Translations under genes and position numbers: made by a program | The notes under the pieces: model-generated | The model's database searches: none | What the model saw: the letters and a program-made list of their open reading frames with translations, nothing else | Told to the model about the DNA's origin: nothing | In this document: piece by piece, positions 31,945 through 39,559 of the stretch | How the letters are laid out: every line of letters starts with the position of its first letter | How positions within the stretch are numbered: the first letter of the stretch is position 1 | From: an uncultured Paenibacillus sp. | GTDB lineage: Bacteria; Bacillota; Bacilli; Paenibacillales; Paenibacillaceae | Reading direction: 5' to 3' | Length of the DNA stretch: 44,449 nucleotides | Assembly (NCBI GenBank): GCA_927443375.1 | Contig: CAKMKL010000017.1 | Span: 1 to 44,449, forward strand

Positions 31945-32156
31945 TGTTCCACCACCCCGAATAGATCAACTTGTCCTTCATAATCCTCTGCATCCACGAT
32001 GTAATTGCGTTCCAACCATCCGGCCGGGGCAGATTCACCGTAGTTGAAGAATTGATGTTGCACCGGTGCGCCCGGGATCCGGCAGGGATTCGCTGCTGCT
32101 GCAGTCTCCGTCCATACCCAGAAGGTCTTTGCTGTAACGCGCGTTCCACTGGTCAT
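31941..32156 (-). CDS. small protein (71 aa)
   Basis: ATG at 32156 behind AAAGGGG. TAKTFWVWTETA and APAGWLERNYIVDAEDYEGQ; no family recognised. I prefer this frame over an overlapping Arg-rich frame because of codon quality and the ATGA link. Confidence 0.55.
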   Translation of the reverse strand: MTSGTRVTAKTFWVWTETAAAANPCRIPGAPVQHQFFNYGESAPAGWLERNYIVDAEDYEGQVDLFGVVEQ

Positions 32157-32169
32157 GCGCTTACCCCTT

Positions 32170-32655
32170 TCAATATCCGTTCTCCTGACGCTGCTTGTTG
32201 ATGTTCCATTTGGCGGTGTATGCGGATTCGATTTGATCCCAGGTGAAGCCGAGGCAATCTGTAAGGTGAATGAACTGGGCCGTCATATTCCAATAGCTTG
32301 CAGCATCACCATTAGCTCCAAAATCACCTATAGCAATAAAAAAGTCATTAAAACAGTCTCTGGCGTAACCACATTCAACGAAACAACCGCCCATTCTAAG
32401 TTCTGAAAATCCCGTTTTAAGGCCGATTGAGAGAATGAAGTGTAGACAATCCACAGTTTCTTCAAGTAATCCCGGCTTTGATTCAGGGTTGACCTTCCAG
32501 AATTTGAATTTTGCGTATTCATTCGCGCACTCTCCACCCTCTACGAAGAGAGCCAGAAGCAGGTTAGGCATGAGATCCTGCCCTTCCAGTCCTTTTGTCT
32601 TCACAATGTAGTCGTCCAGTTCCTTTTGCATTTCAAAGAGTTTTGTTAGATTCAT
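32170..32655 (-). CDS. dimeric dUTPase (dUTPase_2 type)
   Basis: 161 aa. All-alpha NTP pyrophosphatase motifs: VEGGECANEYAKFKFWK and LLEETVDCLHFILSIG carry the metal-binding E/D residues. It hydrolyses dUTP to dUMP, keeping uracil out of phage DNA. Confidence 0.8.
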   Translation of the reverse strand: MNLTKLFEMQKELDDYIVKTKGLEGQDLMPNLLLALFVEGGECANEYAKFKFWKVNPESKPGLLEETVDCLHFILSIGLKTGFSELRMGGCFVECGYARDCFNDFFIAIGDFGANGDAASYWNMTAQFIHLTDCLGFTWDQIESAYTAKWNINKQRQENGY

Positions 32656-32851
32656 TTGCTTTCGCCTCTTTCAATAGATTAGTGAGTACTTCGGTCTGGT
32701 CATCGTTCAATTCCCATATAGCAGAAAGCTCAGACTGCTTCAGAGAGCGATTAACGCCGCGTTGGAGTATTAGTGTCAGTTCGATGAAGGCGGCGTCCTT
32801 GGCCTGATTCTGTGCGTCTGGTGATGTGCTTGCTAGGTAGCGTTTGAACAT
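32633..32851 (-). CDS. small helical protein (72 aa)
   Basis: ATG at 32851 overlaps the previous stop (TGATG). Helical (AAFIELTLILQRGVNRSL). Overlaps the dUTPase start by 23 bp. Unknown. Confidence 0.6.
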   Translation of the reverse strand: MFKRYLASTSPDAQNQAKDAAFIELTLILQRGVNRSLKQSELSAIWELNDDQTEVLTNLLKEAKANESNKTL

Positions 32852-33222
32852 CAGGCTTCCTCCTTAAACTTGAGCTTGTCAAGTTCGTCATACCAAAAGT
32901 AATCGCCGTACTTTTCACGCTGCAGCTCAATGTATTTGTTGAGCACAGACGTTTTCTCATGGATCATCTTGTGGCAGTAGTTGCAGACGCGCAGACCATT
33001 TTCCTTAACACCACGGCCGGATCTGCTCCGGGGCATGATGTGATGCGTTTGAGTACCACGGCTGACGAAACACACTTGGCATAACCCATCCGACTCATTT
33101 TTGAGCTCTTCAACTACGGAATGAGGGAATTCAGCTCTTTTTGCACGAGATGGCGTTTTCTGATGGTGGTCAAGGATGTGTTTTCTCCACTCTGCTACCT
33201 GTTTCTTTGGCTTCTTTCGCAT
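32851..33222 (-). CDS. HNH endonuclease (123 aa)
   Basis: ATG at 33222 with GGGGG 7 bp upstream. LCQVCFVSRGTQTHHIMPRS, then CNYCHKMIHE: the two CxxC zinc ligands and HH...H active site of HNH nucleases. It may help recombination or be a stand-alone nuclease; it is far from terminase, so a packaging role is less likely. Confidence 0.8.
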   Translation of the reverse strand: MRKKPKKQVAEWRKHILDHHQKTPSRAKRAEFPHSVVEELKNESDGLCQVCFVSRGTQTHHIMPRSRSGRGVKENGLRVCNYCHKMIHEKTSVLNKYIELQREKYGDYFWYDELDKLKFKEEA

Positions 33223-33224
33223 GG

Positions 33225-33608
33225 TCACGCCCCCTGCTGGAAGTCGATTTTTAACTTTAGCTTCAGCGCATGCAATTCTTCTGTTGTGCTGCTGAGTGCG
33301 TTCCGCCACCGGCTCATGCTCTGATACAGGTCTGCCTCCTGCATGCGGAGTTCATGAACTGCTATTTCTGCGGTTGCTGCTTTGTCCTTGGTAGCTTCTC
33401 TGTGTGCTTTGGCCTGTTCATACTTGCGCTGTGCGTATATGCGCTTGTAATCTCCGTCAACTTGGCTAGAGACGCGGCCGATGTACATCACACAGGTGGA
33501 AAGTAAATTTATCTTTTGCATGAGCCCACCCGGACTATCATCTGCCAGGCGATCCGCCTCTGCACGAAGCCGGCTGATGTTTGTAAGGTAATCTTCAATC
33601 GCTGCCAT
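33225..33608 (-). CDS. coiled-coil early protein (127 aa)
   Basis: ATG at 33608. Helices with heptads at both ends (ELHALKLKLKIDFQQ). It lies between HNH and SSB genes. Unknown. Confidence 0.6.
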   Translation of the reverse strand: MAAIEDYLTNISRLRAEADRLADDSPGGLMQKINLLSTCVMYIGRVSSQVDGDYKRIYAQRKYEQAKAHREATKDKAATAEIAVHELRMQEADLYQSMSRWRNALSSTTEELHALKLKLKIDFQQGA

Positions 33609-33621
33609 AAGTCACCTCCGG

Positions 33622-34026
33622 TTAGAATGGGAGATCATCGTCTGAAATATCTATAGGTGTTCCTTCTGATGGGAATGGATCGCTGGGTCTATCATCCGTT
33701 TTATTACTAGACTCTGATTTTTCAAGGAATCGGACATTATCTGCAATCACCTCTGTGATGTAGACTCTCTTTCCGTCCTTCTCATAGTTCCGGACTTGAA
33801 TTCGTCCCTCCACAGCAGTAAGGCGACCTTTGCGAAGGTAATTCGCGACTGATTCTGCAGTCTGCCGCCATGTAACAATGCTGATGAAGTCTGTCTCCTT
33901 CTCTCCTCCTGTTTTAAATGGTCTTTCAACTGCCAGGGTGAAACTAGCGGTAGCAACGCCGTTAGGCGTGTACCGCAGCTCAGGGTCTTTTGTAAGGCGA
34001 CCTATCAAGATGGTTCGATTCAACAT
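33622..34026 (-). CDS. ssb: single-stranded DNA-binding protein
   Basis: 134 aa; [22 protein letters not shown]-fold start at ATG 34026 (AAGGAG 10 bp upstream), [21 protein letters not shown], and the acidic tail ending DISDDDLPF that recruits partner proteins. Confidence 0.93.
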   Translation of the reverse strand: MLNRTILIGRLTKDPELRYTPNGVATASFTLAVERPFKTGGEKETDFISIVTWRQTAESVANYLRKGRLTAVEGRIQVRNYEKDGKRVYITEVIADNVRFLEKSESSNKTDDRPSDPFPSEGTPIDISDDDLPF

Positions 34027-34027
34027 G

Positions 34028-34654
34028 TCATGCACTCTCCTTATTTTTGTCTACCAATTTTTTAGCTAGAATTTCATGCATTTGCTGGACAGAAGCACCT
34101 TTTTTCCGTGTCTTATCCACCCAATCATCGAAACCATCCAGACCGCCAGCAAGAACCGTCCACTTTTGTTCTATTTGTTTCATGATCTTTTCTTCTTCAG
34201 CAGCTTTCTTTTCACGCTCAATACGTTGTTTTTCGTCCAATTCCGCACTACTTACCTTGTCCGGATCCTCACCAGTAGGAATTGCAAACGTCCGCAAGAG
34301 TAAATATTTATAGCTATATGTCATGGCCTTTCCTACACCCTTGTCCTGTGTATCCACACCTGTTCCTGAGCTGGAAAGAATCTCACTTTGGCCTGTGTCT
34401 ATGTCCACGATTTTATATTTAACATCCACTGTGGTAAGGGTTTCCTCTCGCTTATGCGCTTGCTCTATAGGCAGGATTACCAGGCCATGCCGTATTAAGC
34501 TTTCACGCACCGTTGAGGTAACCTTTTCCTCAGAGATAGCGCGGTATTTAGTGGATTTGAACTCAATCGCATCATCTTTTGATAGGTACTCAACGTCCTT
34601 CATTACTGCGCTGATCTTCTGATATAGGTTTAATGGCTTGATTTCTTCGCTCAT
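34028..34654 (-). CDS. erf: ERF-family single-strand annealing protein
   Basis: 208 aa. [19 protein letters not shown] start, [21 protein letters not shown] core typical of ERF, and a charged C-terminal helix. It catalyses annealing recombination of phage DNA with SSB (next gene, 1 bp away). Confidence 0.88.
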   Translation of the reverse strand: MSEEIKPLNLYQKISAVMKDVEYLSKDDAIEFKSTKYRAISEEKVTSTVRESLIRHGLVILPIEQAHKREETLTTVDVKYKIVDIDTGQSEILSSSGTGVDTQDKGVGKAMTYSYKYLLLRTFAIPTGEDPDKVSSAELDEKQRIEREKKAAEEEKIMKQIEQKWTVLAGGLDGFDDWVDKTRKKGASVQQMHEILAKKLVDKNKESA

Positions 34655-34875
34655 GTCTCTTCCTCCATTAGTTCATATGTGATCCGTACCATCCGCGCTT
34701 GATATTCAGAAGGGTTTAACGGTGCATAGTGCCCGGATAGAAAACCCTGTATCTCTTCCACGCTTCCCCAGCGATAAGCGTCCATGAAGTTTTTCTTATG
34801 CTCGCACCGTATATTGAGAAACTCGCCATCACGGTGCTGTATGACATGCCGGATGCGTTCGGCCCGGGTATTCAT
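34651..34875 (-). CDS. small protein (74 aa)
   Basis: Overlaps the ERF start by 4 bp and the previous stop (ATGA). Arg-rich with SVEEIQGFLSGHYAPLNPSE. Unknown. Confidence 0.6.
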   Translation of the reverse strand: MNTRAERIRHVIQHRDGEFLNIRCEHKKNFMDAYRWGSVEEIQGFLSGHYAPLNPSEYQARMVRITYELMEEET

Positions 34876-34991
34876 CTGAGCTGATCCTCATAGTGCTGGA
34901 TATAGTCATTAGCCATCGCCAACTGCTGCTGTAAATCTGCGTTTTCGGCTTCTAATTGTCGGATATATTCCGCGAGTGAATCCCAACTCAT
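34872..34991 (-). CDS. short coiled-coil protein (39 aa)
   Basis: ATG at 34991 behind GGAGGAATGGAAC. Single coiled coil (IRQLEAENADLQQQLAMAND). Coupled to the next gene. Confidence 0.55.
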   Translation of the reverse strand: MSWDSLAEYIRQLEAENADLQQQLAMANDYIQHYEDQLR

Positions 34992-35030
34992 GTTCCATTC
35001 CTCCTAATGTTGTGATAAAATGGACGTACA

Positions 35031-35198
35031 TTAATTTTTAAAGAGTCTTTCCCGGGTCGCTGTTGCTGCAGCGGCCTTTTCTTTGCGCACTTCACGTACA
35101 TAGTTCAGCAGATACACACGTTTAAGCGTTTGGGTTAACGTTCCCCGGGCATTGGCTATCTTGGCGAGTTCTAGGAATTTTAGGCGTTGCGGCATCAT
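35031..35198 (-). CDS. small basic protein (55 aa)
   Basis: ATG at 35198 overlaps the previous stop (ATGA) with GGGGAGG upstream. Lys/Arg/Leu-rich. Unknown. Confidence 0.55.
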   Translation of the reverse strand: MMPQRLKFLELAKIANARGTLTQTLKRVYLLNYVREVRKEKAAAATATRERLFKN

Positions 35199-35515
35199 TC
35201 TTTCCTCCCCATAATCTCTCGCGGATACAACTTATTTTTGATATCTTCATAGGCGTCTGTGCGGTCATACAAGGCGTAGTAACGGTGTGTTTTATCTTTT
35301 GTTCCTGCTCCGGCGTTGGCAGAATAGAGGAACGCTGACGGCTGCTCATGTCCGTTGTCCAGGATCGGCACGCCCAACTCTTTGCAACGTGTTTTGCTCA
35401 GCAGCACCGCGAATGGGTAAGTATTTCCGTTCCATTGGCCAGATCTTGGGATGAAGTATGGCAATCCGCTATCAATGACTTCCTGGCGATTGTAACGCCC
35501 TTGTTCATTTGGCAT
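35195..35515 (-). CDS. unknown early protein (106 aa)
   Basis: ATG at 35515 with GGAGG upstream. YFIPRSGQWNGNTYPFAVLL and KDKTHRYYALYDRTDAYED; soluble. No family recognised. Confidence 0.6.
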   Translation of the reverse strand: MPNEQGRYNRQEVIDSGLPYFIPRSGQWNGNTYPFAVLLSKTRCKELGVPILDNGHEQPSAFLYSANAGAGTKDKTHRYYALYDRTDAYEDIKNKLYPREIMGRKE

Positions 35516-35639
35516 CTCGTACCTCCGTCCCACATTCTCTGCAGCATCCGAACCGGTCAATTTGTGTCGTGTGATCCTCGCAGGTTGGGCAATATCCTTC
35601 AGGTGGGCTGTACCGTGGATCTCTTGGGTCGTATGTCAT
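35505..35639 (-). CDS. small Zn-ribbon protein (44 aa)
   Basis: ATG at 35639. YCPTCEDH and CCRECGTE give a four-Cys ribbon. Overlaps the next gene by 11 bp. Confidence 0.6.
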   Translation of the reverse strand: MTYDPRDPRYSPPEGYCPTCEDHTTQIDRFGCCRECGTEVRDAK

Positions 35640-35640
35640 A

Positions 35641-35805
35641 TTAATTTATCCCTTCTATTTTTCTTCCGGTATAATTTAAGGCATCCCATAACCCTTTTCT
35701 TAAAGCGCTATACTTTACTCTGTTTTCTCTGCTTTCTCCCATGTAGCGGCCCCATGTTTCGTATTGGTTCAGCAGTTGTTCATCAGTCATAAACTTTGTT
35801 TTCAT
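35641..35805 (-). CDS. small protein (54 aa)
   Basis: ATG at 35805 with GGGAG 8 bp upstream. MTDEQLLNQYETWGRYMGES is helical. Unknown. Confidence 0.6.
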   Translation of the reverse strand: MKTKFMTDEQLLNQYETWGRYMGESRENRVKYSALRKGLWDALNYTGRKIEGIN

Positions 35806-35851
35806 TTCGTCATCTCCCTTGTTATAGTGTTCGATTATGTCCAGTACCGTT

Positions 35852-36085
35852 TTAAGCAGTTTCTTTCAGCCCTCTTTCTGCCTCGCGTTTTAAGAATTGT
35901 TCAGCCATTTCCATTTCAGCCTGCAGTTCCTCGTACTCTTCCAGCGTGATGATTCGTTTTGCAGTGTGTCCGTAGAAGTGTAGCTTCCGTAGCAAACTGT
36001 CATAACCGAAGGCTGGCCACTGCATAATTCGTCCATCTGTGGTGTAAACGATATATTGAATTTCTTGCGGTGATTCAGCTGGCAT
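35852..36085 (-). CDS. small protein with coiled-coil end (77 aa)
   Basis: ATG at 36085 behind AGGAGG. Beta hairpin IQYIVYTTDGRIMQWP then a coiled coil (LEEYEELQAEMEMAEQFLK). Unknown. Confidence 0.6.
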   Translation of the reverse strand: MPAESPQEIQYIVYTTDGRIMQWPAFGYDSLLRKLHFYGHTAKRIITLEEYEELQAEMEMAEQFLKREAERGLKETA

Positions 36086-36314
36086 CGTCAAAACCTCCTA
36101 TTGGCCGGTAAAACGGCTTGATTGTGCTGGTGAGTGCTTCATTTTTGCAGCTGTCGCAATGGGGCTCTAAGTGGTCATACACTTCCCACTCTGCTTCCCG
36201 GCCGCAGCCGCAAGTTGGTGTGAAGATACGAACGTTTCGTTTCTTAGGCTTGTCCGGTCTCTTCAACGGTATGACCAGCGTCAACTTTGGTAGATCCTCG
36301 ATTTTTTTAGCCAA
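36075..36314 (-). CDS. small Cys-containing protein (79 aa)
   Basis: TTG start at 36314, GGAGAG 7 bp upstream. TCGCGREAEWEVYDH and CDSCKNE suggest a zinc knuckle. Unknown. Confidence 0.6.
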   Translation of the reverse strand: MAKKIEDLPKLTLVIPLKRPDKPKKRNVRIFTPTCGCGREAEWEVYDHLEPHCDSCKNEALTSTIKPFYRPIGGFDDAS

Positions 36315-36444
36315 CTTTCTTCTCTCCCTTCTGCTTCGATTTCGCTTCTTCCACTTCCGTAAGCATCCGCAATATCAATTCTGGGGATAAGTTGTTAACA
36401 GGGATTTTCAAGCGTTGCCCAGGCTGTACTGATATCTTTTCCAT
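36307..36444 (-). CDS. small protein (45 aa)
   Basis: ATG at 36444 behind GGAGGG. VQPGQRLKIPVNNLSPELIL then a Lys-rich tail. Unknown. Confidence 0.55.
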   Translation of the reverse strand: MEKISVQPGQRLKIPVNNLSPELILRMLTEVEEAKSKQKGEKKVG

Positions 36445-36507
36445 GTCGTTACCCTCCATAATTTTCCTTTATAGTCGATTGGTGTCGTGTATAATTGAGA
36501 TTAGTTA

Positions 36508-37275
36508 TCAAGAAACCTGAGACTGTGATCTCTTATGAAGGAGGCGAGCAATGTAGTCAAAACCCTTTGCTGTTACCCGTGTGGCTGGGTCGTTAACAAT
36601 CGTGTCACCACTGGCTCTCGGACGTTCTGTTACTTTGAAGTGTCCTGAATCAAGGAATCGCTGATAAGGCATTGTCGAGTCTTTCATGATCACACCCTCT
36701 GCACGGAGGATTTGGTAAAGACGCGTACGGCCAGTGTTAAGAGATTTAGCAACTTCTTGCATAGACATTGTGTTATGAGCTGAAATAGCCAAGTTGTAGA
36801 TTGCAACCGGTGTTGCCTGTTCTTTCAACTGCTTGTCCTGTTCAGCAGCCTGGAGCGCTAGTTTTTGATTTTCTGCTTCAATTGCTTGGTTTTTCTCCAT
36901 CTCTGCAGCTAACAGCCGGAGTGTTTCGGGCATAGTCTGTGGGATTACATAGCCGCCTGTTTTGCGGATCATTGGAATGACTTCACTGGTTATCCATTTT
37001 CGGAATTTCTTAGCTTCTGGTTTCCGGCTGTCTAAAATCACATCGTACAATCCGTCTTCATTAATAATTGTTGTATCTTGAGTTCTTCCAAGCGCATCTT
37101 GGATGGGGTAAGTATCGCTTACGTCATCCGCCAGCCGCTCTTTTAACATCCGAGCATTTGATAAATCCAAGACATCGGATACATCTTTTAGAACAAACCA
37201 TGGTTCCCCATTCATCAGTATTGTTCTTACTCTGTTTCCTTCAAAATTAAATAGTTGAGGACTATTCATATTCAT
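36508..37275 (-). CDS. ant: antirepressor (BRO-N + KilA-C/ANT)
   Basis: 255 aa, ATG at 37275 with AAGGAG 9 bp upstream. BRO-N domain: VRTILMNGEPWFVLKDVSDV and KKFRKWITSEVIPMIRKTGG (residues 15-108). A coiled linker follows, then the phage antirepressor C-terminal domain with MSMQEVAKSLNTGRTRLYQIL. It probably counteracts the CI-like repressor. A repressor operator stands just upstream (37301-37315). Confidence 0.88.
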   Translation of the reverse strand: MNMNSPQLFNFEGNRVRTILMNGEPWFVLKDVSDVLDLSNARMLKERLADDVSDTYPIQDALGRTQDTTIINEDGLYDVILDSRKPEAKKFRKWITSEVIPMIRKTGGYVIPQTMPETLRLLAAEMEKNQAIEAENQKLALQAAEQDKQLKEQATPVAIYNLAISAHNTMSMQEVAKSLNTGRTRLYQILRAEGVIMKDSTMPYQRFLDSGHFKVTERPRASGDTIVNDPATRVTAKGFDYIARLLHKRSQSQVS

Positions 37276-37288
37276 ACATAATCACTCC

Positions 37289-37528
37289 TTAGGCTGGTTT
37301 GTTCAGTTTTTGAACATTTTTATTAAAAAAAAGATGCTCCATAGGCTTATCCAATACTTTTGCAATTCTGTATGCAACAGGCAAAGACGGTAAAGCATAA
37401 CCTCGTTCAATATTGCTTAACATCGGTCTAGAAACCTTGGCCTTTTTGGCTAATCCCTCTTGGGATAAACCTTTTTCATTCCTTGCATTAATGAGGTTTG
37501 GCAAAGGCTTAAGGTCTTTTTCTGTCAT
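37289..37528 (-). CDS. Cro-like XRE regulator (79 aa)
   Basis: Start ATG at 37528 with GGTGA 8 bp upstream. LINARNEKGLSQEGLAKKAK and VSRPMLSNIERGYALPSL form a standard XRE helix-turn-helix. First gene of the early operon, divergent from the CI-like repressor. The final codons contain an operator (37301-37315). Confidence 0.85.
   Translation of the reverse strand: MTEKDLKPLPNLINARNEKGLSQEGLAKKAKVSRPMLSNIERGYALPSLPVAYRIAKVLDKPMEHLFFNKNVQKLNKPA
37301..37315. promoter_or_regulatory. fifth repressor operator, inside the Cro-like gene
   Basis: GTTCAGTTTTTGAAC, identical to the operator in the early promoter spacer (37584-37598). It lies 26 bp before the antirepressor start. Confidence 0.7.
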
Positions 37529-37550
37529 TGTTTTGTTCACCACACTTTCT

Positions 37551-37644
37551 GTTCATTTTCTGAACTTCTTGATTTGATTATACGTTCAGTTTTTGAACAT
37601 GTCAACACTTTTATGCTCAATTACTGAACGTTTATTTTATGAAC
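37551..37644. promoter_or_regulatory. repressor operator cluster (four GTTCA-N5-TGAAC sites)
   Basis: Sites: 37551-37565 (GTTCATTTTCTGAAC), 37584-37598 (GTTCAGTTTTTGAAC), 37615-37629 (GCTCAATTACTGAAC), 37630-37644 (GTTTATTTTATGAAC). The first two have perfect arms; the last two are degenerate and adjoin. They cover the space between divergent cro-like and CI-like genes. Confidence 0.85.
37577..37605 (-). promoter_or_regulatory. early lytic promoter, perfect consensus
   Basis: On the minus strand TTGACA, exactly 17 bp, TATAAT. The spacer is filled by an operator (37584-37598), so bound repressor would block it. It should drive the whole early operon. Confidence 0.9.
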
Positions 37645-37678
37645 ATTTTAATCTACAATATAAGGAGGAACAATAAGG

Positions 37679-38107
37679 ATGGTGTCAATAATGGAAAGCG
37701 AGTTCAAACGGCGGTTAAAGGAACTCCGGAAAGATAAAAAATTATCTCAGGATCAACTATCCGATTTATTAAGCATTCCATCTTCTTCAATAAGGAGGTA
37801 TGAGACATCAGGGGAACTTCCAAAACGAGAGAGGTTGGAGCAGATTGCAGACTTTTTCATGGTTTCGATTGATTATCTTTTAGGAAGAACTGATAACCCG
37901 GAACAGGTCCTGTCAGATCCATCCCGAGTCCTTATTGATTCATTAGATTTAACGGACGAAGAGATCATGGATAAGATGGATTTCATTATTGATGGGATCA
38001 AGCTCGAGGAAGAAGATATACGAAGATTTATAGCCCTAGTTCGGGCAGAACGTTCAATGAAGAAGCAAGCTCCTGTCGTTCGGGGAGCAAATGGAGATAC
38101 CCTCTAA
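37679..38107 (+). CDS. CI-like XRE repressor without protease domain
   Basis: 142 aa; ATG at 37679, AAGGAGG 10 bp upstream. RRLKELRKDKKLSQDQLSDL and SIRRYETSGELPKRERLEQI are a CI/Xre helix-turn-helix (residues 8-65). The C-terminus is short and acidic-helical. It has no S24/LexA-type protease, so RecA cannot cleave it. Its promoter is a weak TTTATT-17-TACAAT overlapped by the degenerate operators, as for lambda PRM. Confidence 0.85.
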   Translation: MVSIMESEFKRRLKELRKDKKLSQDQLSDLLSIPSSSIRRYETSGELPKRERLEQIADFFMVSIDYLLGRTDNPEQVLSDPSRVLIDSLDLTDEEIMDKMDFIIDGIKLEEEDIRRFIALVRAERSMKKQAPVVRGANGDTL

Positions 38108-38225
38108 GATATGTAGGAGTAACATCAACAGGGTTCATCATTTCAATTTTTTCAAGTATACATTCCGGACGTATTCCCAACTCTAATAATGTGTCTCTAT
38201 TGATGTGCATTGAGATTTTATCCAT
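38028..38225 (-). CDS. candidate SOS-controlled small protein, antisense to repressor end
   Basis: 65 codons from ATG 38225. The first 45 residues are protein-like (DTLLELGIRPECILEKIEMM). The last 27 codons overlap the repressor gene on the opposite strand. The ribosome site is weak (GGGG at 12 bp). Its promoter contains a LexA box. It could be an antirepressor peptide, or the transcript alone could act as antisense RNA. Confidence 0.45.
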   Translation of the reverse strand: MDKISMHINRDTLLELGIRPECILEKIEMMNPVDVTPTYLRGYLHLLPERQELASSLNVLPELGL

Positions 38226-38257
38226 AGTGTAGGCGCCCCTTTTGTGTTTGTTCTCAT

Positions 38258-38285
38258 TTTATACGAACGCAGGTTCTTATGCAAA
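38258..38285 (-). promoter_or_regulatory. LexA (SOS) box inside a minus-strand promoter
   Basis: TTTGCA (38280-38285), 16 bp, TATAAA (38258-38263) on the minus strand. The spacer holds CGAAC-GCAG-GTTCT (38264-38277), the Gram-positive LexA/DinR form GAAC-N4-GTTC. LexA would occlude the promoter until DNA damage. Confidence 0.7.
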
Positions 38286-38315
38286 CTAAAATATGTATTT
38301 ATGCGAGGCTCGATC

Positions 38316-38528
38316 ATGGGTTACAGACCTGGTCGTTGCCTACTCGCTCGAAGACTCAGGGAAATAGGCAAAAATCAACAATGGTTATGTGAAGTTACTG
38401 GGATCAGCAAGACACAGATATCCAATTACGCTACAAATGCAAGATACATGTCTTTGTCGTCAGCAAAGACCATAGCAGCAGCGATTGGATGCCACATTGA
38501 CGATTTATATGAGTTCATACGAGAGTAG
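38316..38528 (+). CDS. second XRE HTH regulator (70 aa)
   Basis: ATG at 38316 with GAGG 7 bp upstream; upstream in-frame codons would read back across the LexA box. LARRLREIGKNQQWLCEVTG, SKTQISNYATNARYMSL and IDDLYEFIRE are an XRE domain. It is divergent from the SOS promoter, which may also govern it. Possible helper of repressor or integrase control. Confidence 0.75.
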   Translation: MGYRPGRCLLARRLREIGKNQQWLCEVTGISKTQISNYATNARYMSLSSAKTIAAAIGCHIDDLYEFIRE

Positions 38529-38772
38529 GCTTGAGCGGCGTAATTTGCTGCTCCGACCCGGATGGTAGTATAACAAGGAGTATACTTTACAGCGCTACCA
38601 TTTCAACTGTAAGCAAATATTACCATGAATATATTGTAAAATCATAGCGGAAATAAATTGAATAATAATGTTGTAATTTGATTAAATACATAAGTTTTAC
38701 AATATTTTTTCCGATAAATAAAATGTGAGAGTAAATCCCGCAGCCGATGCGGATATATAAGGGGTAATATAA

Positions 38773-39468
38773 ATGATAGGTATTTTTACTATTTTTAGTC
38801 TAGTAATAGGAACTATGGTATATAAGGCGTACTTTGATGGGATAGGAGGATTTTTCGCAATAATGTTTGTTGCAGGTTTTGGAGGAATTGGAGCGATTTT
38901 AGGCTACGTAACAGAAATAATTAAGAAAAAAATTATGCCTGTAAAAGAAACGGCTGTGACATCTGAATATAATCCACCTGTTGAATTAACGAAAGAAAAA
39001 CCATTTGTATATGGTTTTGGTGGGTGGCTATATTCATATTCGGGATTCGTATTGTTTCTGTTTTTTGTTGCTTTAAAAGCAGTCAATGACAACTATTTAT
39101 TAATTCATACCCCTGAATATGAGCAAATAACCACTTTTGGATCAGAGTATTATAATGCTTTATTGCATCCGACTATCATAATGGAAATTGTAGCTCAATT
39201 AATAATTGCTATATTGGTACTTTTTATAGCGTATAGTTGTATTAAAATGAAGAGAATATTTAAGCACTTATCCATAGCGATGTTTTCTGTTCTTCTCATT
39301 TTTAATGTTGTAGATTTGTTTCTCCTTCTCAGTATTCAGAATAGTTATCCTGCCAAACTATTGGACAATTCAACCTATGATGGTGTTATTACTTCATTTG
39401 TTTTATTTGTAATTTGGATTCCATATTTCTTATTCTCCAAAAGAGTTAAAAACACTTTCATAATGTGA
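38773..39468 (+). CDS. DUF2569-like multi-pass membrane protein
   Basis: 231 aa, ATG at 38773 with AAGGGG 8 bp upstream. About six hydrophobic helices, with YGFGGWLYSYSGF matching the DUF2569 entry motif. AT-rich and flanked by regulatory genes and integrase, typical of a lysogenic-conversion cargo gene. The 244-bp gap before it has two small dyads (AGTATA/TATACT; CCGCA/TGCGG just before the ribosome site) and no gene. Confidence 0.7.
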   Translation: MIGIFTIFSLVIGTMVYKAYFDGIGGFFAIMFVAGFGGIGAILGYVTEIIKKKIMPVKETAVTSEYNPPVELTKEKPFVYGFGGWLYSYSGFVLFLFFVALKAVNDNYLLIHTPEYEQITTFGSEYYNALLHPTIIMEIVAQLIIAILVLFIAYSCIKMKRIFKHLSIAMFSVLLIFNVVDLFLLLSIQNSYPAKLLDNSTYDGVITSFVLFVIWIPYFLFSKRVKNTFIM

Positions 39469-39479
39469 TTGTTATTTTG

Positions 39480-39510
39480 GACCATACTCAATTCGGGTAT
39501 GGTCTTTTTG
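39480..39510 (+). terminator. intrinsic terminator after the membrane protein gene
   Basis: GACCATAC (39480-39487) pairs with GTATGGTC (39497-39504), then TTTTT. Confidence 0.85.
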
Positions 39511-39559
39511 TTATCCCTCCCCTACAATACAGTCATATAGAGATGAAGGAGTGAACTAC

